The notes: a model not told the origin generated them from the letters alone. A stretch of DNA of 64,000 nucleotides from JAJZQZ01 sp963790415 (GCA_963790415.1 CAWBOK010000009.1:496001-560000); one strand, 5' to 3'; positions 54,357 to 62,963 are shown, counted from the stretch's first letter. Made by a program: numbers and translations.

Positions 54357-55924
54357 ATGATGGGATGGGTCTCCGGAGCCGCGCTAGCGCTTGCCCTGGC
54401 CGCGGTCCTGGTTGTAATCGTTCGTGCGCCACGCTACGGCGCCATGAGCCGCACCTGGCGTAGCCTACCTCTGGTTGCCGGCGGTGCGGGTGCGCTGGTC
54501 GTCGCCGCCGGCTCGTACTTCGTCGCCCAAACGGAGGGGATCTACCGCTGGGCGCCGGGCTCCGAGGCGCTGCTTGCACTCACGGCCGTGGCGGCCGTCG
54601 GCTCCATAGCCACATTGCGCACTCAGCAACCTCGTGTCGTGGCCGATCCACCCGAGCGAGGCCAACGTCGACGGTCTCACGCGAATGGCCAGCCACCGGG
54701 CGTTCCAGGACCGACTGGAACACGAGTGCGATCGCGCATATCGATTCGGCGACTCGTTCGCGCTGCTGATCCTGGACCTCGATCAGTTCCATCTGGTGAA
54801 CGAGCGCCATCGCCACAAGACAGGCGACCACGTGCTGACGGGTCTCGCCGGGCGCCTGGGCGGGATGATCCGAGAAATAGACCTGTGCGCGCGGTTCGGG
54901 GGTGATCAATTCGCGATCATCCTTCCCCACACGTATCAGAAAGGAGGCGTCGACGCGGCCGAACGGCTCCGGCAGAGCGTGGCCGCCTGGAGCTTCCACA
55001 CGCCCGAGAACACGGAACTGCGCCTCACCGCCAGCGCTGGGCTGGCCTTCTACCCCGGTGACGGCACAAAGCCGGCCGAGCTTGTCCAAGCCGCGCGGGA
55101 CGCCCTCGCGTTCGCAAAGAGTCTCGGCGGCAACCAGATCCAGCTCTACCCGGAGCTCTCCTCGAGCGGCGAGAACTCCGACAACGTCGTGAAACTGACG
55201 GGTTCGGGGTACGGGACCATCGTCCGCAGCCTCGCAGCCGCCGTGGACGTTCGCGACCGCTACACCCACAGCCACAGCCGCTCGTCTCAGAACTGGCCGC
55301 GGCAACGGCGAGACGCATGGGACTTCGCGGGCACGAGGTGGCGCGCATCAAGACGGGCGCGTTGCTTCACGACGTGGGCAAGATCGGGGTGCCCGATGCG
55401 GTGCTCACCAAGCAGGGCGGCCTGACCGCCTCGGAATGGGACAGCATCCGCCAGCACCCGGTGCTGGGCAAGAAGATCATCGAACACGCGCCTGAGCTCG
55501 CGGACGTCATCCCTCTCGTTCTGTACCATCAGGAGCGTTTCGACGGTAGCGGCTACCCTGCCAAGCTCCGCGGCGACGCCATCCCTATCGGGGCGCGCAT
55601 CATCGCCGTCGCCGACGCCTACCATGCCATCCGCTCAGACCGTCCCTACCGGTCGGGTCGTACCCACGTCGAGGCCGTCCAGGAGTTGCGGCGCTGTGCT
55701 GAGACTCAGTTCGATCCTCAGGTGGTCGCGTCTCTGATCGCCGTACTCGAAGTGGACTCGGACCTGAGCGGTCTGCTGCAGGCGCTGGAGGAGCCGATGG
55801 TGACCTCCGACGCCGTTCCCAGAAAGCGGCACCGCTCCCTTCTCCGGTCACCCCGACTGGCGCCCCGCCGCTGTCCGGATAGGATCGCCGCGCGATGGGT
55901 ACGATGCATCCCATCAGACCCTAG
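54357..55924 (+). CDS. membrane GGDEF/HD-GYP protein (frame breaks)
   Basis: Two membrane helices (MGWVSGAALALALAAVLVVI and VAGGAGALVVAAGSYFVA) precede a GGDEF domain (SFALLILDLDQFHLVN, ARFGGDQFAIILPH) and an HD-GYP domain (GALLHDVGKIGVPDAVL, YHQERFDGSGYPAKLRGDAIP). The active-site loop is GGDQF rather than GGDEF, so diguanylate cyclase activity is doubtful; the HD-GYP motif is complete, so hydrolysis of c-di-GMP is plausible. The frame breaks near 54635 and 55285, and the C-terminal end is unclear: the last frame runs into dodecin, so the end given here (TAG at 55922) is a guess. Confidence 0.75.
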
Positions 55925-55938
55925 CCAAAGGAGGAGCG

Positions 55939-56154
55939 ATGCCGGACAGCGTGTACAAGGTCATCGAACTCGTGGGAACCAGCAGCGTCGGGTGGGAAGA
56001 GGCCGCCAAACGCGCGGTCGAGACTGCCGCCAAATCCCTCGAAGACCTTCGCATCGCGGAAGTCGTCTTGCTGGACATGAAGATCGATGAAGACCAGGTG
56101 ATCCTCTACCGGGCGAAGATCCGAGTGTCGTTCAAGTACCACACCGAGGAGTAG
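55939..56154 (+). CDS. dodecin
   Basis: 71-residue flavin-storage protein of the dodecin family: MPDSVYKVIELVGTSS, WEEAAKRAVETAAKSLEDLR and the C-terminal YRAKIRVSFKYHTEE match well. Forms a dodecamer that binds riboflavin derivatives or CoA. AAAGGAGGAG is seven bases before the ATG. Confidence 0.93.
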   Translation: MPDSVYKVIELVGTSSVGWEEAAKRAVETAAKSLEDLRIAEVVLLDMKIDEDQVILYRAKIRVSFKYHTEE

Positions 56155-56186
56155 GGCAGTCTAGCGTCGAGTCGGGGGCCGAACGG

Positions 56187-57674
56187 TCACACACCCATGA
56201 CTGCTTTGACGCGCCCGCTCTCCACCGCCACCTGGAGAGCCTCGTAGTCACGCTGGTTCTGCTCGGCGTAGACTTGGGCGAAGTCGGCGATGGCGCGGTC
56301 GAACACGTCCCCGGGGCCGAGGTAGGCGGCGATCGCGATCCGGTCGCCCGTTCGCGCGTGCGCCCGGGCGAGCACCCACGCACACATCTCTGCATAGGCC
56401 GGCCACGCCCTCTCGTCCAGGACCTCGACGTCGAACGACCCCTTGCCGTCCCACAGTTGCCGCACGTAGAAGTCGTAGGGCCTCCCGTCGAATCCGATGA
56501 CGTGGTACCAGCCAAGGAGGACGTCACTCAAGGACTGCATGAGCCTCTGACCCTCGACCACGCGCCGGCCGGCGTTGCTGAATCGGCTCCTGCCGACGAA
56601 GCGCTCGAGGACAGACGCCTGCGCCTGTTTGGACTGCAGGATCAGTGGGTCGTCGTTGTCCCGCCCCACGAACAGAAGTACCCATGCTCGGGTTCCCACG
56701 CTGCCGACCCCCACGACCTTCCGGGCCATCTCCCGGTAGCGGTAGATGTCGTAGAGGTACCGGTTCTGGTTGGACAAGCTTGACCGATAGCTGCGGAGAG
56801 CCGCCTCGATGGCCCCCTTGTACTGCTTCCGCTGCATGCCGGTGAGAAGCTCGTCGGCCGGCACGAGAAGAGGAGGGTCGCTCACGAACCGCGGTCGGCC
56901 GTCGACGACCTGAGTGAGTCTCGTCAGCGCGCGCATGCTGTCCTTCCCGGCAGCCTTGGAGAGGCCCTCCTCGACCTGCCGAGCGGTCCGCTTGTTCAGC
57001 TCGCTCACGCCCGTGCGGATCAGTTCCGCATCGAGGTGCGCGTACCAGACGTCGATAGCCCGCATGGCTGCCATCTCGGCCATCGCTTCTCGATAGCCGC
57101 GGACGCAGGCCAGGACGATCGACCGCCGGATCGCCTCCGGGAGGCCCCGGTAGCGCCCCGCCACCTCGAAACTCGTCGCCAAGCGCTTGACGTCCCACTC
57201 CCACGGCCCGGGGAGCGTCTCGTCGAAGTCGTTGATGTCGAACACCAGCCGCCGCTGCGGCGACATGTACAACCCGAAGTTGGCAAGGTGAGCGTCACCG
57301 CATGTCTGGGCGATCAAGCCCGAAGTGGGGGTAGACGAGAGGTCGGACGCCATGATCAGCGCTCCGCCCCGGTAGAAGGCGAACGGCGAGGCGAGCATCC
57401 GACCGTATCTGATGGGTATGAGGTCCGACCCGCGCTGCGCTGCCTGCTCCTCGAGCAGGTGCACCGGATCGGGGCGATCGGGCGCGGCCGCCCACGAGGC
57501 GTGACTCCGCCGCGGCGCGCGTTTGCGCGACTCCTTGCCGCGGGCCACCCGCTCCGAGGGGGTCAGCTTGTGGCGTTGGGCGATGTCCTGCAGTCGCCGG
57601 CTCGCGCGGGAAGGCCTGCCCGGCACGGGGAGCCCGAGCGCTTGTGCCGGCCCGATTTGGGTCTTCTTCGCCAT
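56187..57674 (-). CDS. DUF2252 family protein
   Basis: 495 residues, intact. FAFYRGGALIMASDL, TCGDAHLANFGLYMSP and FDINDFDETLPGPWEWDVKRL are diagnostic of DUF2252, a kinase-like fold (the GDAHLANFG and DINDFD blocks resemble the catalytic and metal loops of aminoglycoside phosphotransferases). Activity unknown. The N-terminal 60 residues are basic. Single gene; no signal peptide. Confidence 0.9.
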   Translation of the reverse strand: MAKKTQIGPAQALGLPVPGRPSRASRRLQDIAQRHKLTPSERVARGKESRKRAPRRSHASWAAAPDRPDPVHLLEEQAAQRGSDLIPIRYGRMLASPFAFYRGGALIMASDLSSTPTSGLIAQTCGDAHLANFGLYMSPQRRLVFDINDFDETLPGPWEWDVKRLATSFEVAGRYRGLPEAIRRSIVLACVRGYREAMAEMAAMRAIDVWYAHLDAELIRTGVSELNKRTARQVEEGLSKAAGKDSMRALTRLTQVVDGRPRFVSDPPLLVPADELLTGMQRKQYKGAIEAALRSYRSSLSNQNRYLYDIYRYREMARKVVGVGSVGTRAWVLLFVGRDNDDPLILQSKQAQASVLERFVGRSRFSNAGRRVVEGQRLMQSLSDVLLGWYHVIGFDGRPYDFYVRQLWDGKGSFDVEVLDERAWPAYAEMCAWVLARAHARTGDRIAIAAYLGPGDVFDRAIADFAQVYAEQNQRDYEALQVAVESGRVKAVMGV

Positions 57675-57828
57675 CGAAATCTATCCTTTCGCCTCAGTCG
57701 CGGTCATTCCGGATATCATGAAGCTGACGACCCGCAGTCCTCCGAGGCGCGTCTGCCTCACTGGGGCCGTGATGGCGATCTTCTCGCCGCGTGGCTCCTG
57801 CCCACCGGGGACAGATCAGGACATGACG

Positions 57829-58419
57829 TCAATCGCAGTCTACTCTGAAAGTCGCGCCGACCCGATCGACCGAGTAGTGATGTCCACGTTCGTGGATGCC
57901 CACCTCGATGTCTCCACCCAGCCAGGCCCACGACGACCCGAACCACGCGAACGCGCCTCTCAGGGCCTCGAGGCGCGCGTTCACATCGGCGCCCCGATCG
58001 AGGTCCCACTGAAGTCGGAGCTCGCCCTCGCGCAGGACTTCTTTCGCGTCGCTCGGCACCTGTTCCACGGATCCGGAGAGCAGCACCCATCCCCACCCGG
58101 TCGCGATGGGGCCGTCACCGAGGTCGCGATAGAGGGCGACGGGGCCTTCGACGTCGACATCCTCGTACGAGAAGAGCCACGCGGACTTCTCGGAGGTGTT
58201 CGGCCGGAGGTGCGCGAGTTCAGCCTGCACCCCTTCGAGCCCGGGTCCGCGGACACGGGCGAACTCGGCAGACGCACGTTCGAATCCGGCGACCACCCCC
58301 CTTCCGGCAACGAGCCCCCACGGGGTCTTGGCCACTCTGTGGCTGGAGGCCACCAGGGCTCCGCGGTCGAACGGCACCGCGACGGCCAGAACCACAGGAA
58401 GCGACCCCGGAATCAGCAC
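57829..58419 (-). CDS. hypothetical protein
   Basis: About 196 residues from a GTG at 58419, six bases after the eamA stop. No family recognised. Hydrophobic N-terminus (LIPGSLPVVLAVAVPFDRGAL), middle WLFSYEDVDVEGPVALYRDLGDG and a strongly predicted beta-sheet second half ending in RVGATFRVDCD. The start is uncertain because no Shine-Dalgarno is seen and the frame remains open upstream inside eamA. Confidence 0.5.
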   Translation of the reverse strand: MLIPGSLPVVLAVAVPFDRGALVASSHRVAKTPWGLVAGRGVVAGFERASAEFARVRGPGLEGVQAELAHLRPNTSEKSAWLFSYEDVDVEGPVALYRDLGDGPIATGWGWVLLSGSVEQVPSDAKEVLREGELRLQWDLDRGADVNARLEALRGAFAWFGSSWAWLGGDIEVGIHERGHHYSVDRVGATFRVDCD

Positions 58420-58424
58420 CGCGC

Positions 58425-59309
58425 TCAGAGCGTCGCCCGCCTGGCCACCAGGATGCCCACCAGCACGGCCACCCCACCGGCCAGCTGCCACGCCCCGAGA
58501 GCCTCGCCGAGGAGCATCCACGCCAGGAGGGCGGCGGCGACCGGCTGGATCAAGAGACCGACAGACGAGAACGATGCAGGCAGATGCGCCAGCCCGTACA
58601 CGATCAGTCCCTGCCCCAGGACTTGAGACATCCACGCGAGGCCGAGCAGCACCAACCATCCTCGCGCACTACTCGTGAAGAGGCTCTCCCCCGCCGCGAC
58701 AGTCACCGCCAAGAGCACCACGCTCGTCACCAAGGTGCTCCAGCCCATCAGCCGAGCCGTCCCCATGGTCCGGCGCAGACCCTTCGCCGTGAGTAGATAG
58801 CCCGCGTAGAAGAAGGCCGCAAGCACTCCGAGTGCATCGCCCAGCGGATGACTACCGCCAAAGGACAGACTCGCTCGGACCAGCAACGCCGCTCCCACCA
58901 GGGAGAGGGCCATCCCGGCAAGGAAGCTCGCTGTCACGCGCTCGCGGAAGATCAGCCAGGCGGCGACAGTGACGATGATCGGGGCCAGGTTGGCCAGGAA
59001 TGTGGCGTTAGTGACGCTCGTATAGCGGATAGACCAGTGCCAGCACACCAGGTCGAAGGCGAAGAACATGCCCGACGCCAGCAGCAACAGCACGCGCCGG
59101 CGCCGGCCCAACGTCGCCCCCAGGTCGGTGGCGCTGGGCGCCGACCGCCGCTCCACCGCACCCCAGAGAGCGAACAGGGGCAGGGCGAGGGCCATGCGGT
59201 AGAACGCGGTCGCCGTGGGCTCGAGCGGGCTGATCCTTACGAAAATGGGTGAGAAGGCGATCGCGAGGGCGCCGGCGATGAGCGCGACCAGGGGCCGGCG
59301 GTTGGTCAC
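58425..59309 (-). CDS. EamA/RhaT-family permease, second copy
   Basis: 294 residues with ten membrane helices in two EamA repeats (ALIAGALAIAFSPIFVRIS, FLANLAPIIVTVAAWLIFRE, GLIVYGLAHLPASFSSVGLL, QPVAAALLAWMLLGEALGAW). Transports an unknown small metabolite. It stands 3 bases downstream of the MtrA-like gene and 6 bases upstream of the hypothetical gene at 57829, so these are co-transcribed. Confidence 0.9.
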   Translation of the reverse strand: MTNRRPLVALIAGALAIAFSPIFVRISPLEPTATAFYRMALALPLFALWGAVERRSAPSATDLGATLGRRRRVLLLLASGMFFAFDLVCWHWSIRYTSVTNATFLANLAPIIVTVAAWLIFRERVTASFLAGMALSLVGAALLVRASLSFGGSHPLGDALGVLAAFFYAGYLLTAKGLRRTMGTARLMGWSTLVTSVVLLAVTVAAGESLFTSSARGWLVLLGLAWMSQVLGQGLIVYGLAHLPASFSSVGLLIQPVAAALLAWMLLGEALGAWQLAGGVAVLVGILVARRATL

Positions 59310-59312
59310 CCG

Positions 59313-60233
59313 TCAGTCCTGCACGTACGGCGTGCCGCATGCGAGAGCCTGCGCCGCTCTCTGCAGCTCTCGCCCCAGGTAGCAGGCGTGATCGAGAGTG
59401 CCGACAAGGCCGCGTTCCGCCGCCATCCGAGCGACCGCGGCGGGATCTCTCCCGGTGACGACCACCGTCCGGCGGTGCTCGACGTCGTAGTGCTCTAGGA
59501 TGAGCTGTCCCCCCGCATGGTCGGCGAAGAGGAGAACGTATCCCACCGGGTCGGGGCGATAGCCGTCGGTCGATCGGGCCTCGATCCGGGGCACGTCGTC
59601 CGGCGCGGGAGTCGCGCCGTTCGGGATAGCATTCGCGGGGCGATGGGCGCCGGCAGGCCATGACGCCACCACCGCATCGACGGCCGCGAGCACGGCGGCC
59701 GGATCGACTTCACCGCGCCTATCTACCAGACGGACCTGTCGCTGGAATGCGGCCACCTCGGCCGGCGCGAGATTCTTCACGAACGGCCGCCGCCCTCTCG
59801 CACCACGGATGCGCATGGTCTCGGGCTCGACGCCACGCTCGTGCAACGCGCACAGCGCGTCCGCGGCGTAGTGACCGGTAGGGGCCGTCCCTCCGGTCTC
59901 CGGGCCGGCGAGGATCAGCAGCCGGATGCCGGGGGCCGCGAGAACGTTCCGCACGAGCTTCTCCATCCCGATGTTCTCCGTGGCCGTCGGGCCGGCCACT
60001 CCCACCGCCGGGTGGCCGGCGGCGATCACGGCCCGAGCGAGGTCAGGATCGCCGAGAGTGCAAACCGCCACGGGACGTCCCGGGTCGACCACGAACAGGT
60101 CCGCCGGCTCTATCGGCCAACCAGGGTGGGGAAGTGTCACCGCCGCGGACCCAGCAGGCTCCAGAGAACGGTCGGCGCTGAACACGTCGCTCAGCCGGTC
60201 TTGCAGGTCGTGCAGCAGGTTCGCCACCGGCAC
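59313..60233 (-). CDS. MtrA-like protein (tetrahydromethanopterin S-methyltransferase subunit A homologue)
   Basis: The middle (residues 30-165) clearly resembles archaeal MtrA: GWPIEPADLFVVDPGRPVAV, GVAGPTATENIGMEKLVRNV, RLLILAGPETGG, ALHERGVEPETMRIRGARGR and FQRQVRLVDRRGEVD. The His that binds cobalt of the corrinoid in archaea is matched by TGH at residue 120 or so, after a four-residue insertion. The C-terminal part (residues 200-306) contains VGYVLLFADHAGGQLILEHYD. The first in-frame GTG is at 60233, but nothing like a ribosome-binding site precedes it, and in the same frame the codons before it (IGCVPCHP) lead back to the TGA that ends the next gene upstream. The start is therefore doubtful; see the finding on TGA. 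Confidence 0.8.
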   Translation of the reverse strand: MPVANLLHDLQDRLSDVFSADRSLEPAGSAAVTLPHPGWPIEPADLFVVDPGRPVAVCTLGDPDLARAVIAAGHPAVGVAGPTATENIGMEKLVRNVLAAPGIRLLILAGPETGGTAPTGHYAADALCALHERGVEPETMRIRGARGRRPFVKNLAPAEVAAFQRQVRLVDRRGEVDPAAVLAAVDAVVASWPAGAHRPANAIPNGATPAPDDVPRIEARSTDGYRPDPVGYVLLFADHAGGQLILEHYDVEHRRTVVVTGRDPAAVARMAAERGLVGTLDHACYLGRELQRAAQALACGTPYVQD

Positions 60234-60260
60234 CGGGTGGCAGGGGACGCAGCCGATTCA
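60223..60260 (-). promoter_or_regulatory. SECIS-like hairpin directly after an in-frame TGA
   Basis: On the minus strand, TGA (60260-60258) is followed after 16 bases by GCCACC-CGGTGCC-GGTGGC (60241-60223), a perfect six-pair stem with a seven-base loop whose second base is G. The distance from TGA to loop is 22 bases. This meets the simple geometric rules used for bacterial selenocysteine insertion elements, but six G-C-rich pairs can also arise by chance in this DNA. Confidence 0.35.
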
Positions 60261-60515
60261 GCCGTGCGTGCCCTCCGCGGAGGCCAGTAGGTCGCGCACA
60301 CGGGCCGCCATCTCGCCGACACCGGCGGGCACCCCTCCCACCACAAGCCCACCATGACCGGACACCAGATCGAGGGTGCCGACGGCCTCCTCCGCCACCT
60401 CCCGGTAGCAGTGGCAGGCAAGGCACTTTCCGTGATCGGCGGCGATGCCCAGGATGTTCGCAGCCACTCGTTGGAGTTCATCTACCATCTCAGGCTCGAT
60501 CACCTTGCCACCCAT
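60258..60515 (-). CDS. small CxxCxC protein, or N-terminal part of the MtrA-like protein
   Basis: 85 residues from the ATG at 60515 (GAGGAGG 5 bases ahead): MGGKVIEPEMVDELQRVAAN, DHGKCLACHCYREVAEEAVG, LVSGHGGLVVGGVPAGVG, ending THG before TGA at 60258. The KCLACHC motif may bind a metal or take part in thiol chemistry. No family known. It is in the same frame as the MtrA-like gene, with only the TGA between them. Confidence 0.7.
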   Translation of the reverse strand: MGGKVIEPEMVDELQRVAANILGIAADHGKCLACHCYREVAEEAVGTLDLVSGHGGLVVGGVPAGVGEMAARVRDLLASAEGTHG

Positions 60516-60622
60516 GCCACCTCCTCGCGCCGCCGGTCGCGCGAGTATACCCATGGTTCGCCAGGCGGGCATACGGGAAGAACGAGACCGCAGTTTCGCC
60601 ATCGCCGCACAGGAGGACCACG

Positions 60623-60883
60623 ATGACCACCGAGAACCGCACCTGGACGGAGACCATCCAGATCGAAGGCGGGCAGCTCCTCGACAAGGTGAAGGAGCTC
60701 GTCCACGAGGGCAACGTTCGTCAGGTGACCATCAAACAAGGCGATAGGACCATCGTAGCGATCCCGCTGACCTTGGGCGTGGTCGCAGCCGTCATTGCGC
60801 CTATGCTGGCCGCGGTGGGAGCAATCGCCGCCCTCGCCACCGACTGTAGCATCGTGGTGGAACGCGAGGAGAAGGCGGAGTAG
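60623..60883 (+). CDS. DUF4342 domain protein
   Basis: 86 residues: ETIQIEGGQLLDKVKELVHE and NVRQVTIKQGDRTIVAIPLT are typical of DUF4342, followed by one membrane helix (LGVVAAVIAPMLAAVGAIAALA) and a charged end. Function unknown. CAGGAGGACCACG precedes the ATG. Divergent from the CxxCxC gene with a 107-bp intergenic region holding both promoters. Confidence 0.85.
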   Translation: MTTENRTWTETIQIEGGQLLDKVKELVHEGNVRQVTIKQGDRTIVAIPLTLGVVAAVIAPMLAAVGAIAALATDCSIVVEREEKAE

Positions 60884-60941
60884 AGTCGGAGCGCTCGAAG
60901 GAGCGGACGGATCGCGGCGCAGGTTCGTCAGTCGTCGTCGC

Positions 60942-62690
60942 CTACATAGGCGGCGCTCCGGCCGGCTCCGGCATCTCGCAACCCTGGAGGACGACCGCCG
61001 CCATCACCCCGAACATGGGCTGCGGTACCGGCTGCACAAGCACGTCGAGCACCGCAGGGCCCCCGCTCGCGAACGCCCTGTCGAGGGCGGGCCCGATCTC
61101 CGAGACCGCCGTCACGCGCTCCCCGTAAGCGCCGAAGCCCCGGGCGATAGCCGCGTAGTCGGGCGCGCCGAAGTCCTGGTCGATGCCGTCGCATGCTTCG
61201 GGACCGTAGAGGAAGAGTTGCCCGCCTTTGCACATTCCCCAGCCGCCGTCGTTGTTGACGATGTTGACCACGGAGAGCTTGTGCCGCACGGCAGTGTCAA
61301 GCTCGGCGAGGGTCATGCCGAAGGCACCGTCGCCGCAGAAGTTCACCACCGGCCGATCGGGGTGCGCGAGCTTGAGCGCGTTGGCGAAGGGTTGGCCGCA
61401 GCCGAGGTGACCGCCACCCGCGAAGAAGAACCGCTGCCGGGGCTGCAGGGCGTGGATGTAGGGGAACGCCCAGAGCAGCACGTTGCCGCCGTCGATGGTC
61501 ACGAGGTAGTCCTTGCCCGCAAGGTAGTCACCCACCTCTTTGGCCAGTCGCCCCTGGGTGATCGGGCCGTCGTCACCGCCGAGCATTGGGATGAGCCCGG
61601 CCAGGTAGGCCTGATGAGCGCCCACCAACGCGTCCCGCCACTCGGAACCCGCCGTCGCCCGTCCTTTCCCCTTGGCCAGGGATAGCATGTCGGCGAGCAC
61701 GGCCTTGGCGTCGCCCACGATGCCCACGGTCACGCCCACGTTCTTGCCGATCTCCCGCGGGTCGATGTCCACGTGCACGATCTGCTGCTGCGGGGGGCCG
61801 GGCATGACCGGTTGCGTGCCCAATCCCAGCCACGAAGAGAAGTGGCAGCCGACGGCCAGAAGGACGTCCGCCTCAGCCAATGCCTTGAGGACGCCGTTGC
61901 CCCCGAGCCACCCGCCGTCGCCGAAGAAGAGGCTACGGTCACCTGGGAGGCAGCCGGACCCCATGGGCGTGGTCGTCGCGGGGACGTCCAGCGACTCGGC
62001 CAGGGAACGGAACTCATCCCACGCCCCAGAAGCGATGACCCCTCCGCCGGCAACAAGCAGGGGTCGCTCTGCAGCGCGCACGAGATCCACAGCCTGCTCG
62101 ATGAGTGAGGCATCGCCCTTGGGCCGGCCGGCAGCGCGGTAACTCTTGGGGTCGGCCGGGTCGCCCGCTTCCCCGGTCTGAGCCAGAAGGTCGAGGGGGA
62201 TGTCGAGGTGCACCGGGCCGGGCCTTCCGGTGGTAGCCTCGCGGAACGCGCGCTGGACCAACTCCGGAATGCGCCCCCAGTCGTGAACGACCGCATTCCA
62301 TTTCGTGATGGGCGCGTAGAAGGCGAGCGAGTCCATGTCTTCCAAGGAGCCCACGAACGGGTACGCACGAAACGACTGGATGTTGGCGGTGATGGCGAGC
62401 ACAGGGATGCTGTCGGCGTAGGCCTCGGCAAGACCCGCCGCCTGATTCACCGCGCCCGGTCCGACGGTCGAGCAGCAGACCCCCACCTCGCCGGTCACCC
62501 GCGCCCAGCCGTCGGCCATGTGCGCGGCGTTCTCCTCGTGGCGGGTCGAGACGAACTGTATGCCACCCTTGTTGTTCCGAAGGGCCTCCAGGAGCATGGT
62601 CAGGCCGTGTCCGCTGAGACCGAATACCTTGCGGACCCCCTCCTTCTCCAGGCACTCTACCAATACCTCGGCGCCCGTCTTTCGAGTCAT
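60942..62690 (-). CDS. thiamine-diphosphate-dependent enzyme, acetolactate-synthase-like
   Basis: 582 residues with the three usual domains: PYR domain with the catalytic Glu in STRHEENAAHMADGWAR (Glu52), central DHS-like domain (VDIDPREIGKNVGVTVGIVGD), and PP domain with the diphosphate motif NFCGDGAFGMTLAELDTAV ... IVNNDGGWGM. The closest known groups are acetolactate synthase, glyoxylate carboligase and oxalyl-CoA/benzoylformate decarboxylases; the substrate is not clear. The ATG at 62690 is preferred to an earlier one because GGGGGAG precedes it. A palindromic repeat lies 49 bases upstream. Confidence 0.88.
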   Translation of the reverse strand: MTRKTGAEVLVECLEKEGVRKVFGLSGHGLTMLLEALRNNKGGIQFVSTRHEENAAHMADGWARVTGEVGVCCSTVGPGAVNQAAGLAEAYADSIPVLAITANIQSFRAYPFVGSLEDMDSLAFYAPITKWNAVVHDWGRIPELVQRAFREATTGRPGPVHLDIPLDLLAQTGEAGDPADPKSYRAAGRPKGDASLIEQAVDLVRAAERPLLVAGGGVIASGAWDEFRSLAESLDVPATTTPMGSGCLPGDRSLFFGDGGWLGGNGVLKALAEADVLLAVGCHFSSWLGLGTQPVMPGPPQQQIVHVDIDPREIGKNVGVTVGIVGDAKAVLADMLSLAKGKGRATAGSEWRDALVGAHQAYLAGLIPMLGGDDGPITQGRLAKEVGDYLAGKDYLVTIDGGNVLLWAFPYIHALQPRQRFFFAGGGHLGCGQPFANALKLAHPDRPVVNFCGDGAFGMTLAELDTAVRHKLSVVNIVNNDGGWGMCKGGQLFLYGPEACDGIDQDFGAPDYAAIARGFGAYGERVTAVSEIGPALDRAFASGGPAVLDVLVQPVPQPMFGVMAAVVLQGCEMPEPAGAPPM

Positions 62691-62738
62691 TGTGACTCCC
62701 CCTTCGCTCACAATCGAGCTTCAGTCCTGATAGAGGCC

Positions 62739-62910
62739 CTTAGCAGGCTGTTGAAGAACGACGCTTCGCCGCCCCGCTGCGTTGGGTGTGCGCAAGGCAA
62801 GGACGCAGGGAGCGCCCGTAGCAACGCTACGGGCGCGACTGAGGACGATGCATGGCGCCACCCAGCGCTGTAACGGCGGCCGAGGTCTCGTTCTTCAGCA
62901 GCCTCCTAGA
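62739..62910. repeat. 172-bp imperfect palindromic element (MITE-like)
   Basis: The ends CAGGCTGTTGAAGAACGA and TCGTTCTTCAGCAGCCTC are inverted copies with one mismatch over 17 bases. The interior is also roughly symmetric: CGCCGCCCCGCTGCGTTGGG against CCCAGCGCTGTAACGGCGGC, and the centre is a perfect hairpin GCCCGTAGC-AAC-GCTACGGGC (62812-62832). The whole RNA would form one long hairpin. It has no coding capacity. It lies between sbcC and the TPP-enzyme gene. Confidence 0.75.
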
Positions 62911-62963
62911 TTAGATACCTGGCGGCTACGGGATGTCAAGCGCTCGGCGCGATGCGCTGGGCG

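Noticed and set aside
55317..56090. HD-GYP frame that continues across dodecin
   Set aside because: The last 60 codons overlap the intact, well-conserved dodecin gene in another frame and look random, so the true end is earlier.
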